A stretch of DNA of 44,177 nt, taken from assembly GCA_031274715.1 (NCBI GenBank), contig JAISPT010000057.1, positions 1 through 44,177 on the forward strand, written 5' to 3'. This document shows positions 1 to 8,204 of this stretch, one piece after another (within the stretch, counting starts at the first letter, position 1; the number at the start of each line of letters is the position of its first letter). The notes under the pieces were generated by a model. The model did no database searches. It saw only the letters and a list, made by a program, of their open reading frames with translations, and was not told the origin of the DNA. The DNA comes from Azonexus sp. (lineage in GTDB: Bacteria > Pseudomonadota > Gammaproteobacteria > Burkholderiales > Rhodocyclaceae). The position numbers and the translations under genes were made by a program.

Positions 1-83
1 GAACCCCGTGCCATTAAACGACGACCTAAAAACCATTCTCTGCTGACCACACCTCGTCCCTTCGCTCGCCAACTCATCCTCAT
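1..83 (-). CDS. possible 5' end of an unidentified gene, cut by the window edge
   Basis: An open frame runs from an ATG at 83 to the left edge of the window without a stop. It encodes a short basic peptide beginning MRMSWRAKGRG. It lies downstream of ilvB on the same strand, but I do not recognise it, and nothing in it resembles the ACT-domain start of the acetolactate synthase small subunit IlvN. It may be a chance open frame. Confidence 0.15.
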   Translation of the reverse strand, partial: MRMSWRAKGRGVVSREWFLGRRLMARG

Positions 84-121
84 GGCAAGCAAGACAATGG
101 CTTAAGGTAGCGCCATGGATC

Positions 122-1792
122 TCAGTGTCCGATCATTTCGTGGTTGGCGGCGCCCGGCGGCACCATCGGGAAGACTTTTTGCCCAGCGTCGATGCTAACG
201 TGAATCAGGCACGGGCCGGGCCGGCCGATGGCTTCGAGCAGCGCCGCGCAGGGATTGGTGGCACGGTCGAGATCGACGGCGCGGATGCCGAAGCCGCGGG
301 CGACCGCGACGAAATCTGGCACGGCTTTGAATTGCGAGGCGAACAGGCGCTCGCCATAGAACAACGTTTGCTGCTGGTGCACCAGTCCGAGGCTGGCGTT
401 GTTCATCAGCACGATTTTGATATTGGCGTTCTCTTCGGCGGCGGTGACCAGTTCCTGGATGTTCATCAGGATCGAGCCGTCGCCGGTGAAGCAGACCACG
501 GTCCGTGCCGGTTCGGCCAGCGCCGCACCGATCGCCACCGGCACGCCGAAGCCCATCGTTCCCAGGCCACCGGAGGTTAGCCACTGGCGGGGGCGGCGCA
601 GCGGGTAGTACTGGGCGACCCACATCTGGTGCTGGCCGACGTCGGTGGCGATGATTGCCTCGTCGTCCAGACAGGCGGCAACGGTGCGGATCAAGCCGAC
701 ATGCGAGAGCGGGTCGTCGCCGTTGTCGACGACCACCGGGAATTGCTGCTGCAATTCGGCGATACGTGCCCGCCAAGCACTGCGCGGGGTGGATGCGAGG
801 CGCGGCAGCAAGGCATCGAGGGCCTGGCCGACATCGGCGGCGATGCCGACATGCGCCGTCTTGATCTTGTCCAGTTCGGCACGATCGATGTCGATGTGGA
901 TGATCTTGGCGTGGCGGCAGAACTGCGCGACTTTGCCGGTGGCGCGGTCGTCGAAGCGGGCGCCAACGGCGATCAGCAGGTCGCACTCGTCGAGCGCCAA
1001 ATTGGTCGCCCGGGCGCCGTGCATGCCAAGCATGCCGAGTGACAACGGATGGTCGACCGGCATCGCGCCGAGCGCCATCAGTGTCATCACTGTCGGCAGG
1101 CCGGCTTTCTCGGCCAGGGCCACGGCCGCCGCCGCGGCACCGGAATGGACGACGCCGCCGCCGAGGTAGAGCAGCGGGCGTTCGGCTGCATCGATCATCG
1201 CCGCTGCCTCGGCAATGGCTGCGGTCGCTGCCGGGGCGGTCACCGTAGCCAGGCCGGGAGCCGGCCATTCGGCGACGTCGATCGCTTGCATCTGGACATC
1301 CTTGGGAATGTCGACCAGCACTGGCCCGGGGCGGCCGGAGGCGGCGATGCGGAAGGCGGCCGGAATGACCTCTAGCAGTTCTTCGGCCGACGACACCAGG
1401 AAGTTGTGCTTGGTAATCGGGATCGACAGGCCGTAGGTGTCCACTTCCTGAAAAGCATCGGTGCCGATCATCGCTTTCGGAACTTGGCCGGTGATGGCGA
1501 CCAGCGGAATCGAATCGAGCTTGGCATCGGCAATGGCCGTCAGCAGGTTGGTGGCGCCGGGACCGGAAGAGGCGAGACAGACTGCCGGCCGGCCGCTGGT
1601 ACGGGCCATGCCCTGGGCCATGAAGCCGGCCCCCTGTTCGTGGCGGGCGAGCACATGGCGGATGCGTGTCGATTGCCCGAGCGCGTCGTAGATCGGCAGG
1701 ATGGCGCCGCCGGGAATACCGGCGACGATAGCGATGCCTTGGCGTTCGAGCAGGCGCACGGTGAGTTGGGCGCCGGTTAGTGTTTCGCTCAT
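122..1792 (-). CDS. ilvB: acetolactate synthase large subunit (IlvB/IlvG type)
   Basis: The 556-residue product is a thiamine-diphosphate enzyme that condenses two pyruvates to acetolactate, or pyruvate with 2-oxobutyrate, the first common step of valine, leucine and isoleucine synthesis. The N-terminal ThDP domain carries the catalytic glutamate at E52 (RHEQGAGFMAQG). The middle domain is of FAD-binding type, and the C-terminal domain has the GDGS...NN ThDP/Mg motif (GDGSILMNIQE, then IKIVLMNN). Length matches E. coli IlvB (about 562 aa). The ATG at 1792 follows a good Shine-Dalgarno site (AAGGAGA). No ilvN small subunit begins in the 121 bases downstream. An attenuator-like leader lies upstream, which argues for an anabolic rather than a fermentative role. 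Confidence 0.93.
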   Translation of the reverse strand: MSETLTGAQLTVRLLERQGIAIVAGIPGGAILPIYDALGQSTRIRHVLARHEQGAGFMAQGMARTSGRPAVCLASSGPGATNLLTAIADAKLDSIPLVAITGQVPKAMIGTDAFQEVDTYGLSIPITKHNFLVSSAEELLEVIPAAFRIAASGRPGPVLVDIPKDVQMQAIDVAEWPAPGLATVTAPAATAAIAEAAAMIDAAERPLLYLGGGVVHSGAAAAAVALAEKAGLPTVMTLMALGAMPVDHPLSLGMLGMHGARATNLALDECDLLIAVGARFDDRATGKVAQFCRHAKIIHIDIDRAELDKIKTAHVGIAADVGQALDALLPRLASTPRSAWRARIAELQQQFPVVVDNGDDPLSHVGLIRTVAACLDDEAIIATDVGQHQMWVAQYYPLRRPRQWLTSGGLGTMGFGVPVAIGAALAEPARTVVCFTGDGSILMNIQELVTAAEENANIKIVLMNNASLGLVHQQQTLFYGERLFASQFKAVPDFVAVARGFGIRAVDLDRATNPCAALLEAIGRPGPCLIHVSIDAGQKVFPMVPPGAANHEMIGH

Positions 1793-1838
1793 GGAGATCT
1801 CCTTGGATGATTACGGCGGCGCCGGCGGAGACTCAATG

Positions 1839-1870
1839 AAAAACCCCCGCCGACTCGCGCCGGCGGGGGT
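1839..1870 (-). terminator. attenuator-type terminator in the ilvB leader
   Basis: Reading the minus strand, 9-bp GC-only arms (1861-1869 and 1844-1852) enclose an 8-nt loop and are followed at once by five T residues (1839-1843). It sits between the Val-rich leader peptide and the ilvB start, where the ilv attenuator terminator is expected. Confidence 0.75.
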
Positions 1871-1892
1871 TGGGAAATGGGCTTGCTGCTGC

Positions 1893-1997
1893 TTATCCGA
1901 TCCGCGACGGCGCGTGCGTAACGCTGACTACGACGACGCGAGCGACGACCTGCCGTTGGGCGATGACTGCCGGAGAGCGGGAGGTGTGAAGGCGCAT
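1893..1997 (-). CDS. ivbL: ilv leader peptide, IvbL-like
   Basis: A 34-codon frame ends 22 bases before the terminator hairpin upstream of ilvB. Its C-terminal half reads QVVARVVVVSVTHAP, with seven valines in twelve residues. E. coli IvbL has the same pattern (two Val blocks split by Arg, ending NAP). By analogy, ribosome stalling at the valine codons when charged tRNA-Val is scarce would prevent the terminator from forming and raise ilvB expression. No clear Shine-Dalgarno site precedes the ATG at 1997, so the exact start is uncertain; a longer frame opens at 2096. The function is inferred from composition and position. Confidence 0.68.
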   Translation of the reverse strand: MRLHTSRSPAVIAQRQVVARVVVVSVTHAPSRIG

Positions 1998-2033
1998 GTG
2001 GGGTCGGTCAGGGGACGAGGAAAGCAAGTAAAG

Positions 2034-2062
2034 AATATCTCGCGTCGAAGCAAGAAATGCAA
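2034..2062 (-). promoter_or_regulatory. candidate sigma-70 promoter for the ilv leader
   Basis: On the minus strand, TTGCAT (2057-2062), a 17-bp spacer and GATATT (2034-2039) lie in AT-rich DNA. Transcription would begin near 2027, about 30 bases before the leader ATG. The match to consensus is moderate. Confidence 0.4.
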
Positions 2063-2214
2063 GTAAAAATAAATTGTTGAAAATAACAATATTCAAAAAT
2101 TAACTATCGGCTTTTGATAAAACGGAATGAATCTTGAGCTGGTTTCGCTGTCATGGCTTAGACTACGCAATTAGTCATAGACCTTGGACGACTGTCTGTC
2201 AGGAAAGCCCGATC

Positions 2215-3447
2215 ATGCAACGCAGCGAGAAGCTCAAGCCGCAGAAGATTCTGGTAGTGGATGGTTCGCGCGTTGTCCGCGCCTCGCTGGTGCGCTGTGT
2301 GAGCAAAAGCCATGATGTATGCGAGGCGCATGATGGCGAATCGGCGTGGCAGAGCGTGGTGCTCGATACCTCGATCATCGCTGTGATCTCCGGACTGGGT
2401 GTCGCCAGCGAAGACGGTTCGGACTTGGTCGAACGCATCCGCACTAACCGGCTGGCCCGGATCAATGGTTTGCCGTTCTACCTGCTGGCTTCCGACAATC
2501 TGTCGGATAACGAGCGTGAGCGGGCGAAGCGGCTGGGCGTTACGGCCTTGATTCCCAAGAAGGCGCCGGCCGCCACGCTAGCCGAATTGTTCGCGCCGCC
2601 GGATACGGTGGGTAAAGAAACCGACATTGGTACGGTAGGCAAGGAAACCGACGTCGGTCGTGACAGTACAGTCGGCTTCGGTGATCTGCGGGCGCGCTTG
2701 GAGCGTCTGGACAGCCTTGGCGCCTCAATTCCCGCCAAGGTAATACCTGTGGTCGGTCCGGATCATGAGGCCGGACAGCGACCAAGCGATGGGCGGCTAA
2801 AGCGCTGTCTCGAGCAGCACCTGAAAAAGGAAGCCGAGAGTCACCCAACGGCCAGCGCGCTGATTTTCGGTATCGACGATTATGCTTCGCTTTGCGAACG
2901 TTTCGGCCAGCGGATTGCGGACAAGGTGGTCGACAAGTTTTCCCGCTTGTTGCGCGGCAAAATCGGTGCTCAGGAAAGCCTCCTGCCCTTGGCCGACGGC
3001 CGGATCGGTATTGCCGGCAACATCGGCCGTGAGCAATGTGCCATCTTCGCACGTCGAGTTTGCAAGGCACTGTCGGCAGCGACCCTCTCTGTCGGTGGCA
3101 AGCAGATCAAGGCGACGGTAAGCGCCGGTATTGCGGCGATGCCGCAGGATGGTAGTGGGCTGAGCGCCGAGGAACTGTTTTATCTGGCGTTGAGCCGGCT
3201 TGATGCGGCCATGGCGGCTGGTGGCAATCGGATCGTCTATGCCCACGACGGGGGGCGGAATCTGCGTCAGGGTGAATTCATCGCCCGCTTGGCAACCTTG
3301 CTGACTACCTCGTCACCGGAAGCGGAAATGCCCTGCAAGAGTTGGTTACGCTCGATCTGCGTGGCCTGTCACGATGCGCGCCCGGAGGGGGAGCCGGCGC
3401 CGTGCGAGGTCGATGTGCCCAACGGCTCAGCGGGCACCACCAGCTAG
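2215..3447 (+). CDS. degenerate receiver - degenerate GGDEF protein
   Basis: The 410-residue protein has a CheY-like receiver fold (about residues 11-130), a low-complexity linker and a C-terminal GGDEF-like fold (about 235-375). Both active sites look lost. The phospho-acceptor Asp is replaced in VISGLG, where families usually have LLDLxMP, while the downstream Ser (LLAS) and Lys (IPKK) remain. The GGDEF signature is replaced by LADGRIGIA. It should therefore neither accept phosphate normally nor make c-di-GMP. It may act as a binding or scaffold protein. The C-terminus contains a CVACH (CXXCH) motif. The ATG at 2215 follows AGGAAAG; an in-frame TTG at 2134 is less likely. Confidence 0.72.
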   Translation: MQRSEKLKPQKILVVDGSRVVRASLVRCVSKSHDVCEAHDGESAWQSVVLDTSIIAVISGLGVASEDGSDLVERIRTNRLARINGLPFYLLASDNLSDNERERAKRLGVTALIPKKAPAATLAELFAPPDTVGKETDIGTVGKETDVGRDSTVGFGDLRARLERLDSLGASIPAKVIPVVGPDHEAGQRPSDGRLKRCLEQHLKKEAESHPTASALIFGIDDYASLCERFGQRIADKVVDKFSRLLRGKIGAQESLLPLADGRIGIAGNIGREQCAIFARRVCKALSAATLSVGGKQIKATVSAGIAAMPQDGSGLSAEELFYLALSRLDAAMAAGGNRIVYAHDGGRNLRQGEFIARLATLLTTSSPEAEMPCKSWLRSICVACHDARPEGEPAPCEVDVPNGSAGTTS

Positions 3448-3521
3448 GCTGCCGAGCGGTAAGCGGCGGCTGAAGCGACCAGCCGCGCCGCCGTGGCGAC
3501 GCAGCCGATATCTAGATTGGA

Positions 3522-5042
3522 TCAGGCAGCGACCGGAATCTTGCCGATCTTGATCTGCCATTCCCGCGGGCCGGTGTTGTGTACCGAGGTGCCGGCGGAA
3601 TCGACGGCGACCGTCACCGGCATGTCCCGCACGTCGAACTCGTAGATGGCTTCCATGCCGAGGTCGGCGAAGCCGACGACCTTGGCTGATTTGATCGCCT
3701 TGGCGACCAGGTAGGCGGCACCGCCTACGGCCATCAGGTAGGCGCTCTTGTTGTCCTTGATCGCCTCAATAGCGACCGGGCCGCGTTCGGATTTGCCGAT
3801 CATCGAGATCAGGCCGGTTTGCTCCAACATCATCCGAGTGAACTTGTCCATCCGGGTGGCCGTAGTCGGGCCGGCCGGGCCGACGACCTCGTCGCGCACC
3901 GGGTCGACCGGGCCGACGTAGTAAATGACGCGGTTGGTGAAATCGACCGGCAGCTTCTCGCCCTTGGCCAGCATGTCAGCGATGCGCTTGTGGGCGGCGT
4001 CGCGGCCGGTCAGCATCTTGCCGTTGAGGAGCAGCTTCTGGCCGGGCTTCCAGGCGGCGACTTGGTCCTTGGTCAGGGTGTCGAGGTCGACGCGAGTGGC
4101 GGCCTTGAGATCGGGCGTCCAGGTCACGGCTGGCCAGTCTTCCAGCTTCGGCGGCTCGAGCTTGGCCGGGCCGGAACCGTCGAGGTGGAAGTGGCAATGG
4201 CGGGTCGCCGCGCAGTTGGGCACCAGGGCGACCGGCAGGTTAGCGGCGTGGCAGGGATAGTCGAGTACCTTGACGTCGAGCACGGTGGTCAGGCCGCCCA
4301 GGCCTTGAGCGCCGAAGCCCAGCGCATTGATCTTCTCGTACAGTTCGAGGCGCAGTTCCTCGGCCCTGTTCTTGGCGCCGCGCGCTTTCAGTTCCTGGAT
4401 GTCGACCGGCGCCATGATCGATTCCTTGGCCAGCAGCATGGCCTTCTCTGGCGTGCCGCCGACGCCGATGCCGATAATGCCGGGCGGACACCAGCCAGCG
4501 CCCATTTCCGGAATCTTCTTCAGCACCCACTCGACCAGGTCGTCGGAGGGGTCGAGCATGGCGAACTTGGCCTTGGCCTCTGAACCGCCGCCCTTGGCCG
4601 CGCAGATGACTTCGACGTGGTCGCCTTCGACGATCTCGAAATGGACGACGGCCGGCGTGTTGTCCTTGGTGTTCCGGCGGGCGCCGGCCGGATCGGCCAG
4701 CACCGAGGCGCGCAACGGGTTGTCCGGGTTGGTGTAGGCGCGGCGGACGCCTTCGTCGATCATTTTCTGGATGCTCATCGTCGCATCCGGCCAGGTGACG
4801 TTCATGCCGACCTTGATGAAGACCATGCCGATGCCGGTGTCTTGGCAAATCGGGCGCTGGCCTTCGGCGGCCATCCGCGAGTTGGTCAGGATTTGGGCGA
4901 TGGCGTCCTTGGCGGCGGGGCTTTCCTCGCGCTCGTAGGCTTCGCCCAGTGCCTTGATGTAGTCCAGCGGGTGGTAGTAGCTGATGTACTGGAAGGCATC
5001 GGCGACGGACTGGATCAGGTCTTCCTGCTTGATGGCGGTCAT
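3522..5042 (-). CDS. fumA: fumarate hydratase, class I (Fe-S, single chain)
   Basis: The 506-residue enzyme interconverts fumarate and malate in the TCA cycle using an oxygen-sensitive [4Fe-4S] cluster. The N-terminal alpha part contains the cluster motif region PICQDTGIGM and later VPNCAATRHCHFH. The C-terminal beta part has the GPTTATRMDKFT region. Both halves lie in one chain, as in FumA/FumB, and the length fits. The ATG at 5042 follows CGGAG at good spacing; a TTG two codons upstream is unlikely. It starts 13 bases after the YqhA-like gene ends, so the two are probably co-transcribed. Tartrate dehydratase is related, but the full length favours fumarase. Confidence 0.92.
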   Translation of the reverse strand: MTAIKQEDLIQSVADAFQYISYYHPLDYIKALGEAYEREESPAAKDAIAQILTNSRMAAEGQRPICQDTGIGMVFIKVGMNVTWPDATMSIQKMIDEGVRRAYTNPDNPLRASVLADPAGARRNTKDNTPAVVHFEIVEGDHVEVICAAKGGGSEAKAKFAMLDPSDDLVEWVLKKIPEMGAGWCPPGIIGIGVGGTPEKAMLLAKESIMAPVDIQELKARGAKNRAEELRLELYEKINALGFGAQGLGGLTTVLDVKVLDYPCHAANLPVALVPNCAATRHCHFHLDGSGPAKLEPPKLEDWPAVTWTPDLKAATRVDLDTLTKDQVAAWKPGQKLLLNGKMLTGRDAAHKRIADMLAKGEKLPVDFTNRVIYYVGPVDPVRDEVVGPAGPTTATRMDKFTRMMLEQTGLISMIGKSERGPVAIEAIKDNKSAYLMAVGGAAYLVAKAIKSAKVVGFADLGMEAIYEFDVRDMPVTVAVDSAGTSVHNTGPREWQIKIGKIPVAA

Positions 5043-5055
5043 GCGCAACTCCGGG

Positions 5056-5586
5056 TCAGTGGTTGTCGTGTTGAAGAATCAGGGTCTGGGTCATGATCTT
5101 GTCGACCATCGCCATGGCCAGGGCCGAGATGATGAAGACCATGTGGATGACGACCTGCCACAGCAGCGTGTGTTCGGTCAGGGCGCCGGCATTGATGAAG
5201 CTCTTCAGCAGGTGGATCGATGAGATACCGATGATGGCCGTCGACAGCTTGATCTTGAGGACGCCAGCATTGACATGGCTGAGCCATTCCGGCTGGTCGG
5301 GATGTTCGTCGAGGTGCAGACGCGAGACGAAAGTTTCGTAACCGCCGACGATGACCATGATCAAGAGGTTGGCGACCATGACGACGTCGATCAGCCCGAG
5401 CACGATCAGCATCACGTCGGTTTCGGTCATCCGGTGGTCGCCGAACATGCCATGCACGAGGTGGGCAAGTTCGACCATGAACAGCCAGACATAAACGATC
5501 TGGGCGATGACCAGGCCGATATAGAGCGGGGCCTGGATCCAGCGGCTGGCGAAAATGAAGGAAGGCAGGAGCTTGGTCGGTGACAT
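5056..5586 (-). CDS. yqhA: YqhA / UPF0114 family inner-membrane protein
   Basis: The 176-residue protein has about four hydrophobic segments (roughly residues 10-35, 55-80, 105-130 and 145-165). It shows the UPF0114 pattern: a start RWIQAPLYIGL, then VMVANLLIMVIVGGYETFVS and LSTAIIGISSIHLL. The family is widespread in Proteobacteria and has no firmly assigned biochemical role. It is the first gene of an apparent two-gene unit with fumarase, which may only reflect shared transcription. Confidence 0.88.
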   Translation of the reverse strand: MSPTKLLPSFIFASRWIQAPLYIGLVIAQIVYVWLFMVELAHLVHGMFGDHRMTETDVMLIVLGLIDVVMVANLLIMVIVGGYETFVSRLHLDEHPDQPEWLSHVNAGVLKIKLSTAIIGISSIHLLKSFINAGALTEHTLLWQVVIHMVFIISALAMAMVDKIMTQTLILQHDNH

Positions 5587-5771
5587 GTTGCTGTGGAGTT
5601 CGTCGGGGCAAAAATTCTAGCACACCGTTCCGGGCCTCCTTCCCTGGCCGCTTGCTGCGCCGCAGCGTGATTTCGTAAGGCCATTGTAAGAATATCGACG
5701 TGTAATGCCGATTCGGCGCAGGGGAGTGAGTAGGATATTCCCGGTGTATACGGCTTTATAGAATCCGGGCC

Positions 5772-5784
5772 GGGTCCTAGACCC
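5772..5784. promoter_or_regulatory. short perfect palindrome in the acs 5' region
   Basis: GGGTC-CTA-GACCC lies 50 bases upstream of the acs start in the intergenic region shared with yqhA. It could be a regulator half-site pair or the base of an RNA hairpin. No known factor is assigned. Confidence 0.25.
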
Positions 5785-5833
5785 GATTGCTTGTCTCAAC
5801 ATAATTTTGCGAAGTACTGCCGAGGAGAAAAAT

Positions 5834-7798
5834 ATGTCGAATGGGTCCGTGCAGTTCTACTATCCGTCGGACGAAATCGTCAAGAATGCGGCGGTTTCCG
5901 GGATGGATGCCTACAAGGCACTGTGCGCGGAAGCTGAAGCCGACTACGAAGGTTTCTGGGCCAAGCGTGCCCGCGAACTGATCACCTGGAAGCAACCCTT
6001 CACCCAGGTGCTCGATCAGTCCAATGCGCCGTTCTTCAAGTGGTTTGCCGACGGCAAGCTGAATGTTTCGTACAACTGCCTCGATCGACAGGTCGACGCC
6101 GGCAAGGGCGACAAGGTCGCCATCATTTTCGAGGCCGACAGCGGTGAGGTGACCAAGGTCACCTACAAGGAACTGCTGGTCAAGGTCTGCAAGATGGCCA
6201 ACCTGTTGAAGGCCAAGGGCGTCAAAAAGGGCGACCGCGTTGTCATCTACCTGCCGATGACCATCGAGGGCATCGTTGCCATGCAGGCCTGCGCCCGCAT
6301 CGGCGCCATCCACTCGGTCGTCTTCGGCGGCTTCTCGGCCCAGTCTCTGCGCGACCGCATCAACGACGCCGGCGCCGTGCTGCTGATCACCTCGGATGGC
6401 CAGTACCGCGGCGGCAAGGCGATTCCGTTGAAGCCGATCGCCGACGAAGCCTTCACCATGGGCGGCTGCGAATCGGTCAAGAATGTCATCGTCTTCAAGC
6501 GCACTGGCGCCGACGTCAACATGGTCGCCGGCCGCGACCTCTGGCTGCACGACGAACTGGCCGGCCAGCCGGAAACCTGTGAGCCGGAATGGGTCGAAGC
6601 CGAGCACCCGCTGTTCCTGCTCTACACCTCCGGCTCCACCGGCAAGCCGAAGGGCGTCCAGCACTCCACCGGTGGCTACCTGCTGCACGCCATCCTGACC
6701 ATGAAGTACACCTTCGATATCAAGGATAGCGACGTTTTCTGGTGTACCGCCGACATCGGCTGGGTCACGGGGCACACCTACATCACCTACGGCCCGCTGG
6801 CCTGCGGCGCCACCGAGATCGTCTTCGAGGGGGTGCCGACCTATCCGGATGCCAGCCGTTTCTGGAAGATGATCCAGGACCACAAGGCGACCGTCTTCTA
6901 CACCGCCCCGACCGCGATCCGCTTGCTGATCAAGTCGGCCGACACGACCCCGGCCGTGCATCCCAAGAGTTTCGACCTGTCATCGTTGCGCATCCTCGGC
7001 TCGGTCGGCGAGTCGATCAACCCGTCCGCCTGGCTGTGGTACTACGACAACGTTGGTGGTGGCCGTTGCCCGATCGTCGACACCTTCTGGCAGACCGAAA
7101 CCGGCGGCCACATGATCACCCCGATGCCAGGTGCGACGCCGCTGGTTCCAGGTTCCTGTACGCTGCCCTTCCCAGGCATCCAGTTCGCCGTGGTCGACGA
7201 GACCGGCGGCGAATTGCCGTGGGGCCAGGGTGGGACCCTGGTGTGCAAGAAGCCGTGGCCGTCGATGATCCGCACCATCTGGGGCGATCCGGACCGCTTC
7301 GCGAAGTCCTACTTCCCGGACGATTTCCAGGGCAAGCTGTACTTGGCGGGCGATGGCGCCATCCGTGACGCCGAGACCGGCTACTTCACCATTACCGGTC
7401 GTATTGACGATGTGCTGAACGTTTCTGGTCACCGCATGGGCACCATGGAAATCGAATCGGCACTGGCGGCCAATCCGCTGGTCGCCGAGGCCGCCGTCGT
7501 CGGTCGCCCGGATGAGCTGATCGGCGAGGCCATTATTGCTTTCGTGGCGCTCAAGGGCCCGCGCCCGACCGATCCGGAAGCGATCAAGAAGCTGGTCAAG
7601 GAATTGCAGGATTGGGTGGGCAAGGAGATCGGTCCGATCGCCAAGCCGAAGGAAATCCGTTTCGGCGACAACCTGCCGAAGACCCGCTCCGGCAAGATCG
7701 TTCGCCGCCTGCTGCGCAGCTTGGCCAAGGGCGAAGAGATGGCGCAGGACGTCACGACGCTGGAAAATCCGGAGGTCCTGGAGCAATTACGCGGCTAA
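5834..7798 (+). CDS. acs: acetyl-CoA synthetase (AMP-forming)
   Basis: The 654-residue cytosolic enzyme activates acetate to acetyl-CoA through acetyl-AMP. The ANL-family signature YTSGSTGKPKGVQHSTGG lies near residues 268-285, the core motif FWQTETGG follows, and the C-terminal domain has the lysine loop TRSGKIVRRLLR with the catalytic lysine at K621. That lysine is the residue acetylated by Pat-type enzymes in Salmonella (K609), and a Pat homologue is encoded at 27905-30601. The ATG at 5834 follows GAGGAG at good spacing; an earlier in-frame start at 5807 is less likely. Receiver and sensor genes follow downstream, as in loci that tie acetate use to signalling. Confidence 0.96.
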   Translation: MSNGSVQFYYPSDEIVKNAAVSGMDAYKALCAEAEADYEGFWAKRARELITWKQPFTQVLDQSNAPFFKWFADGKLNVSYNCLDRQVDAGKGDKVAIIFEADSGEVTKVTYKELLVKVCKMANLLKAKGVKKGDRVVIYLPMTIEGIVAMQACARIGAIHSVVFGGFSAQSLRDRINDAGAVLLITSDGQYRGGKAIPLKPIADEAFTMGGCESVKNVIVFKRTGADVNMVAGRDLWLHDELAGQPETCEPEWVEAEHPLFLLYTSGSTGKPKGVQHSTGGYLLHAILTMKYTFDIKDSDVFWCTADIGWVTGHTYITYGPLACGATEIVFEGVPTYPDASRFWKMIQDHKATVFYTAPTAIRLLIKSADTTPAVHPKSFDLSSLRILGSVGESINPSAWLWYYDNVGGGRCPIVDTFWQTETGGHMITPMPGATPLVPGSCTLPFPGIQFAVVDETGGELPWGQGGTLVCKKPWPSMIRTIWGDPDRFAKSYFPDDFQGKLYLAGDGAIRDAETGYFTITGRIDDVLNVSGHRMGTMEIESALAANPLVAEAAVVGRPDELIGEAIIAFVALKGPRPTDPEAIKKLVKELQDWVGKEIGPIAKPKEIRFGDNLPKTRSGKIVRRLLRSLAKGEEMAQDVTTLENPEVLEQLRG

Positions 7799-7901
7799 GG
7801 CGGTGGCCCCGGGTTTCGCCGCGAGGCAGAACCCGGCAAGCCGGCAACAGTCGGGTTGCCATCCTGGCTCCGGCCCAGCCGGTATCTGGAGTACGAACCC
7901 A

Positions 7902-7924
7902 GGCGGGAACATGCTGTTCCCGCC
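7902..7924. repeat. perfect 10-bp inverted repeat downstream of acs
   Basis: GGCGGGAACA and TGTTCCCGCC enclose a TGC loop. There is no T run after it on either strand, so it may be an mRNA-stabilising hairpin or a protein site rather than a simple terminator. Confidence 0.5.
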
Positions 7925-7988
7925 ACAGATCAGGAAGCGGTGGCTTGCCACGCCGCCTCTGCAAATATAAAGGGGCAAGGAGGAGACG

Positions 7989-8066
7989 ATGGCTGCCCAC
8001 AAAGTGGCCTCTCATGTAGTCGCATCAGGCTGCATACCAACAACGGCTGGCACGCTTGCGTGCTAG
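7989..8066 (+). CDS. possible 25-residue small protein or leader
   Basis: An ATG at 7989 is preceded by a near-ideal Shine-Dalgarno site (AAGGAGGA, 7978-7985). The frame encodes a 25-residue peptide beginning MAAHKVASHVVASG. Its TAG stop (8064-8066) falls inside the 3' arm of the hairpin at 8041-8072, so translation would open that hairpin. I do not recognise the peptide. It could be a leader controlling read-through into the response regulator, a small protein, or chance. Confidence 0.35.
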   Translation: MAAHKVASHVVASGCIPTTAGTLAC

Positions 8067-8072
8067 CCGTTG
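8041..8072 (+). terminator. hairpin, candidate terminator or attenuator after acs
   Basis: The 14-nt arms (8041-8054 and 8059-8072) form 13 Watson-Crick pairs and one G-U pair around a CTTG loop. The following sequence, TCATTTC, is only weakly T-rich, so termination would be partial at best. Confidence 0.45.
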
Positions 8073-8204
8073 TCATTTCAACCTGAAAACGGCACTACCA
8101 AGGTGGCACAACACGCTGACCAGAAAGCCGGCCCGCCGAGGAAGCACGTTGTATCTTCACGGTGCCCTTGCTGGCCCGGAACAATAACAAAGGAGACTTG
8201 ACTG

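Larger units (their letters stand above)
7799..8204 (+). other. structured gap between acs and the response regulator
   Basis: This 406-base gap holds three inverted repeats: arms CCGGGTT/AACCCGG just after the acs stop, a perfect 10-bp hairpin at 7902-7924, and a 14-bp hairpin at 8041-8072. It also holds a 25-codon frame with a strong ribosome binding site (7989-8066). The response-regulator ribosome binding site (AAAGGAGA) closes the gap. Confidence 0.6.

Noticed and set aside
3355..3372. CVACH as evidence for a c-type cytochrome
   Set aside because: The protein has no signal peptide and the rest is a signalling fold, so covalent heme attachment in the periplasm is unlikely; kept only as an oddity.
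5755..5833. Sigma-54 promoter before acs
   Set aside because: A GG and a TTGC element can be seen, but the distance between GG and GC is not the required 10 bp.
5777..6961. A 394-codon minus-strand frame opposite acs
   Set aside because: It is fully antisense to acetyl-CoA synthetase, with skewed composition typical of complementary-strand frames in GC-rich DNA.
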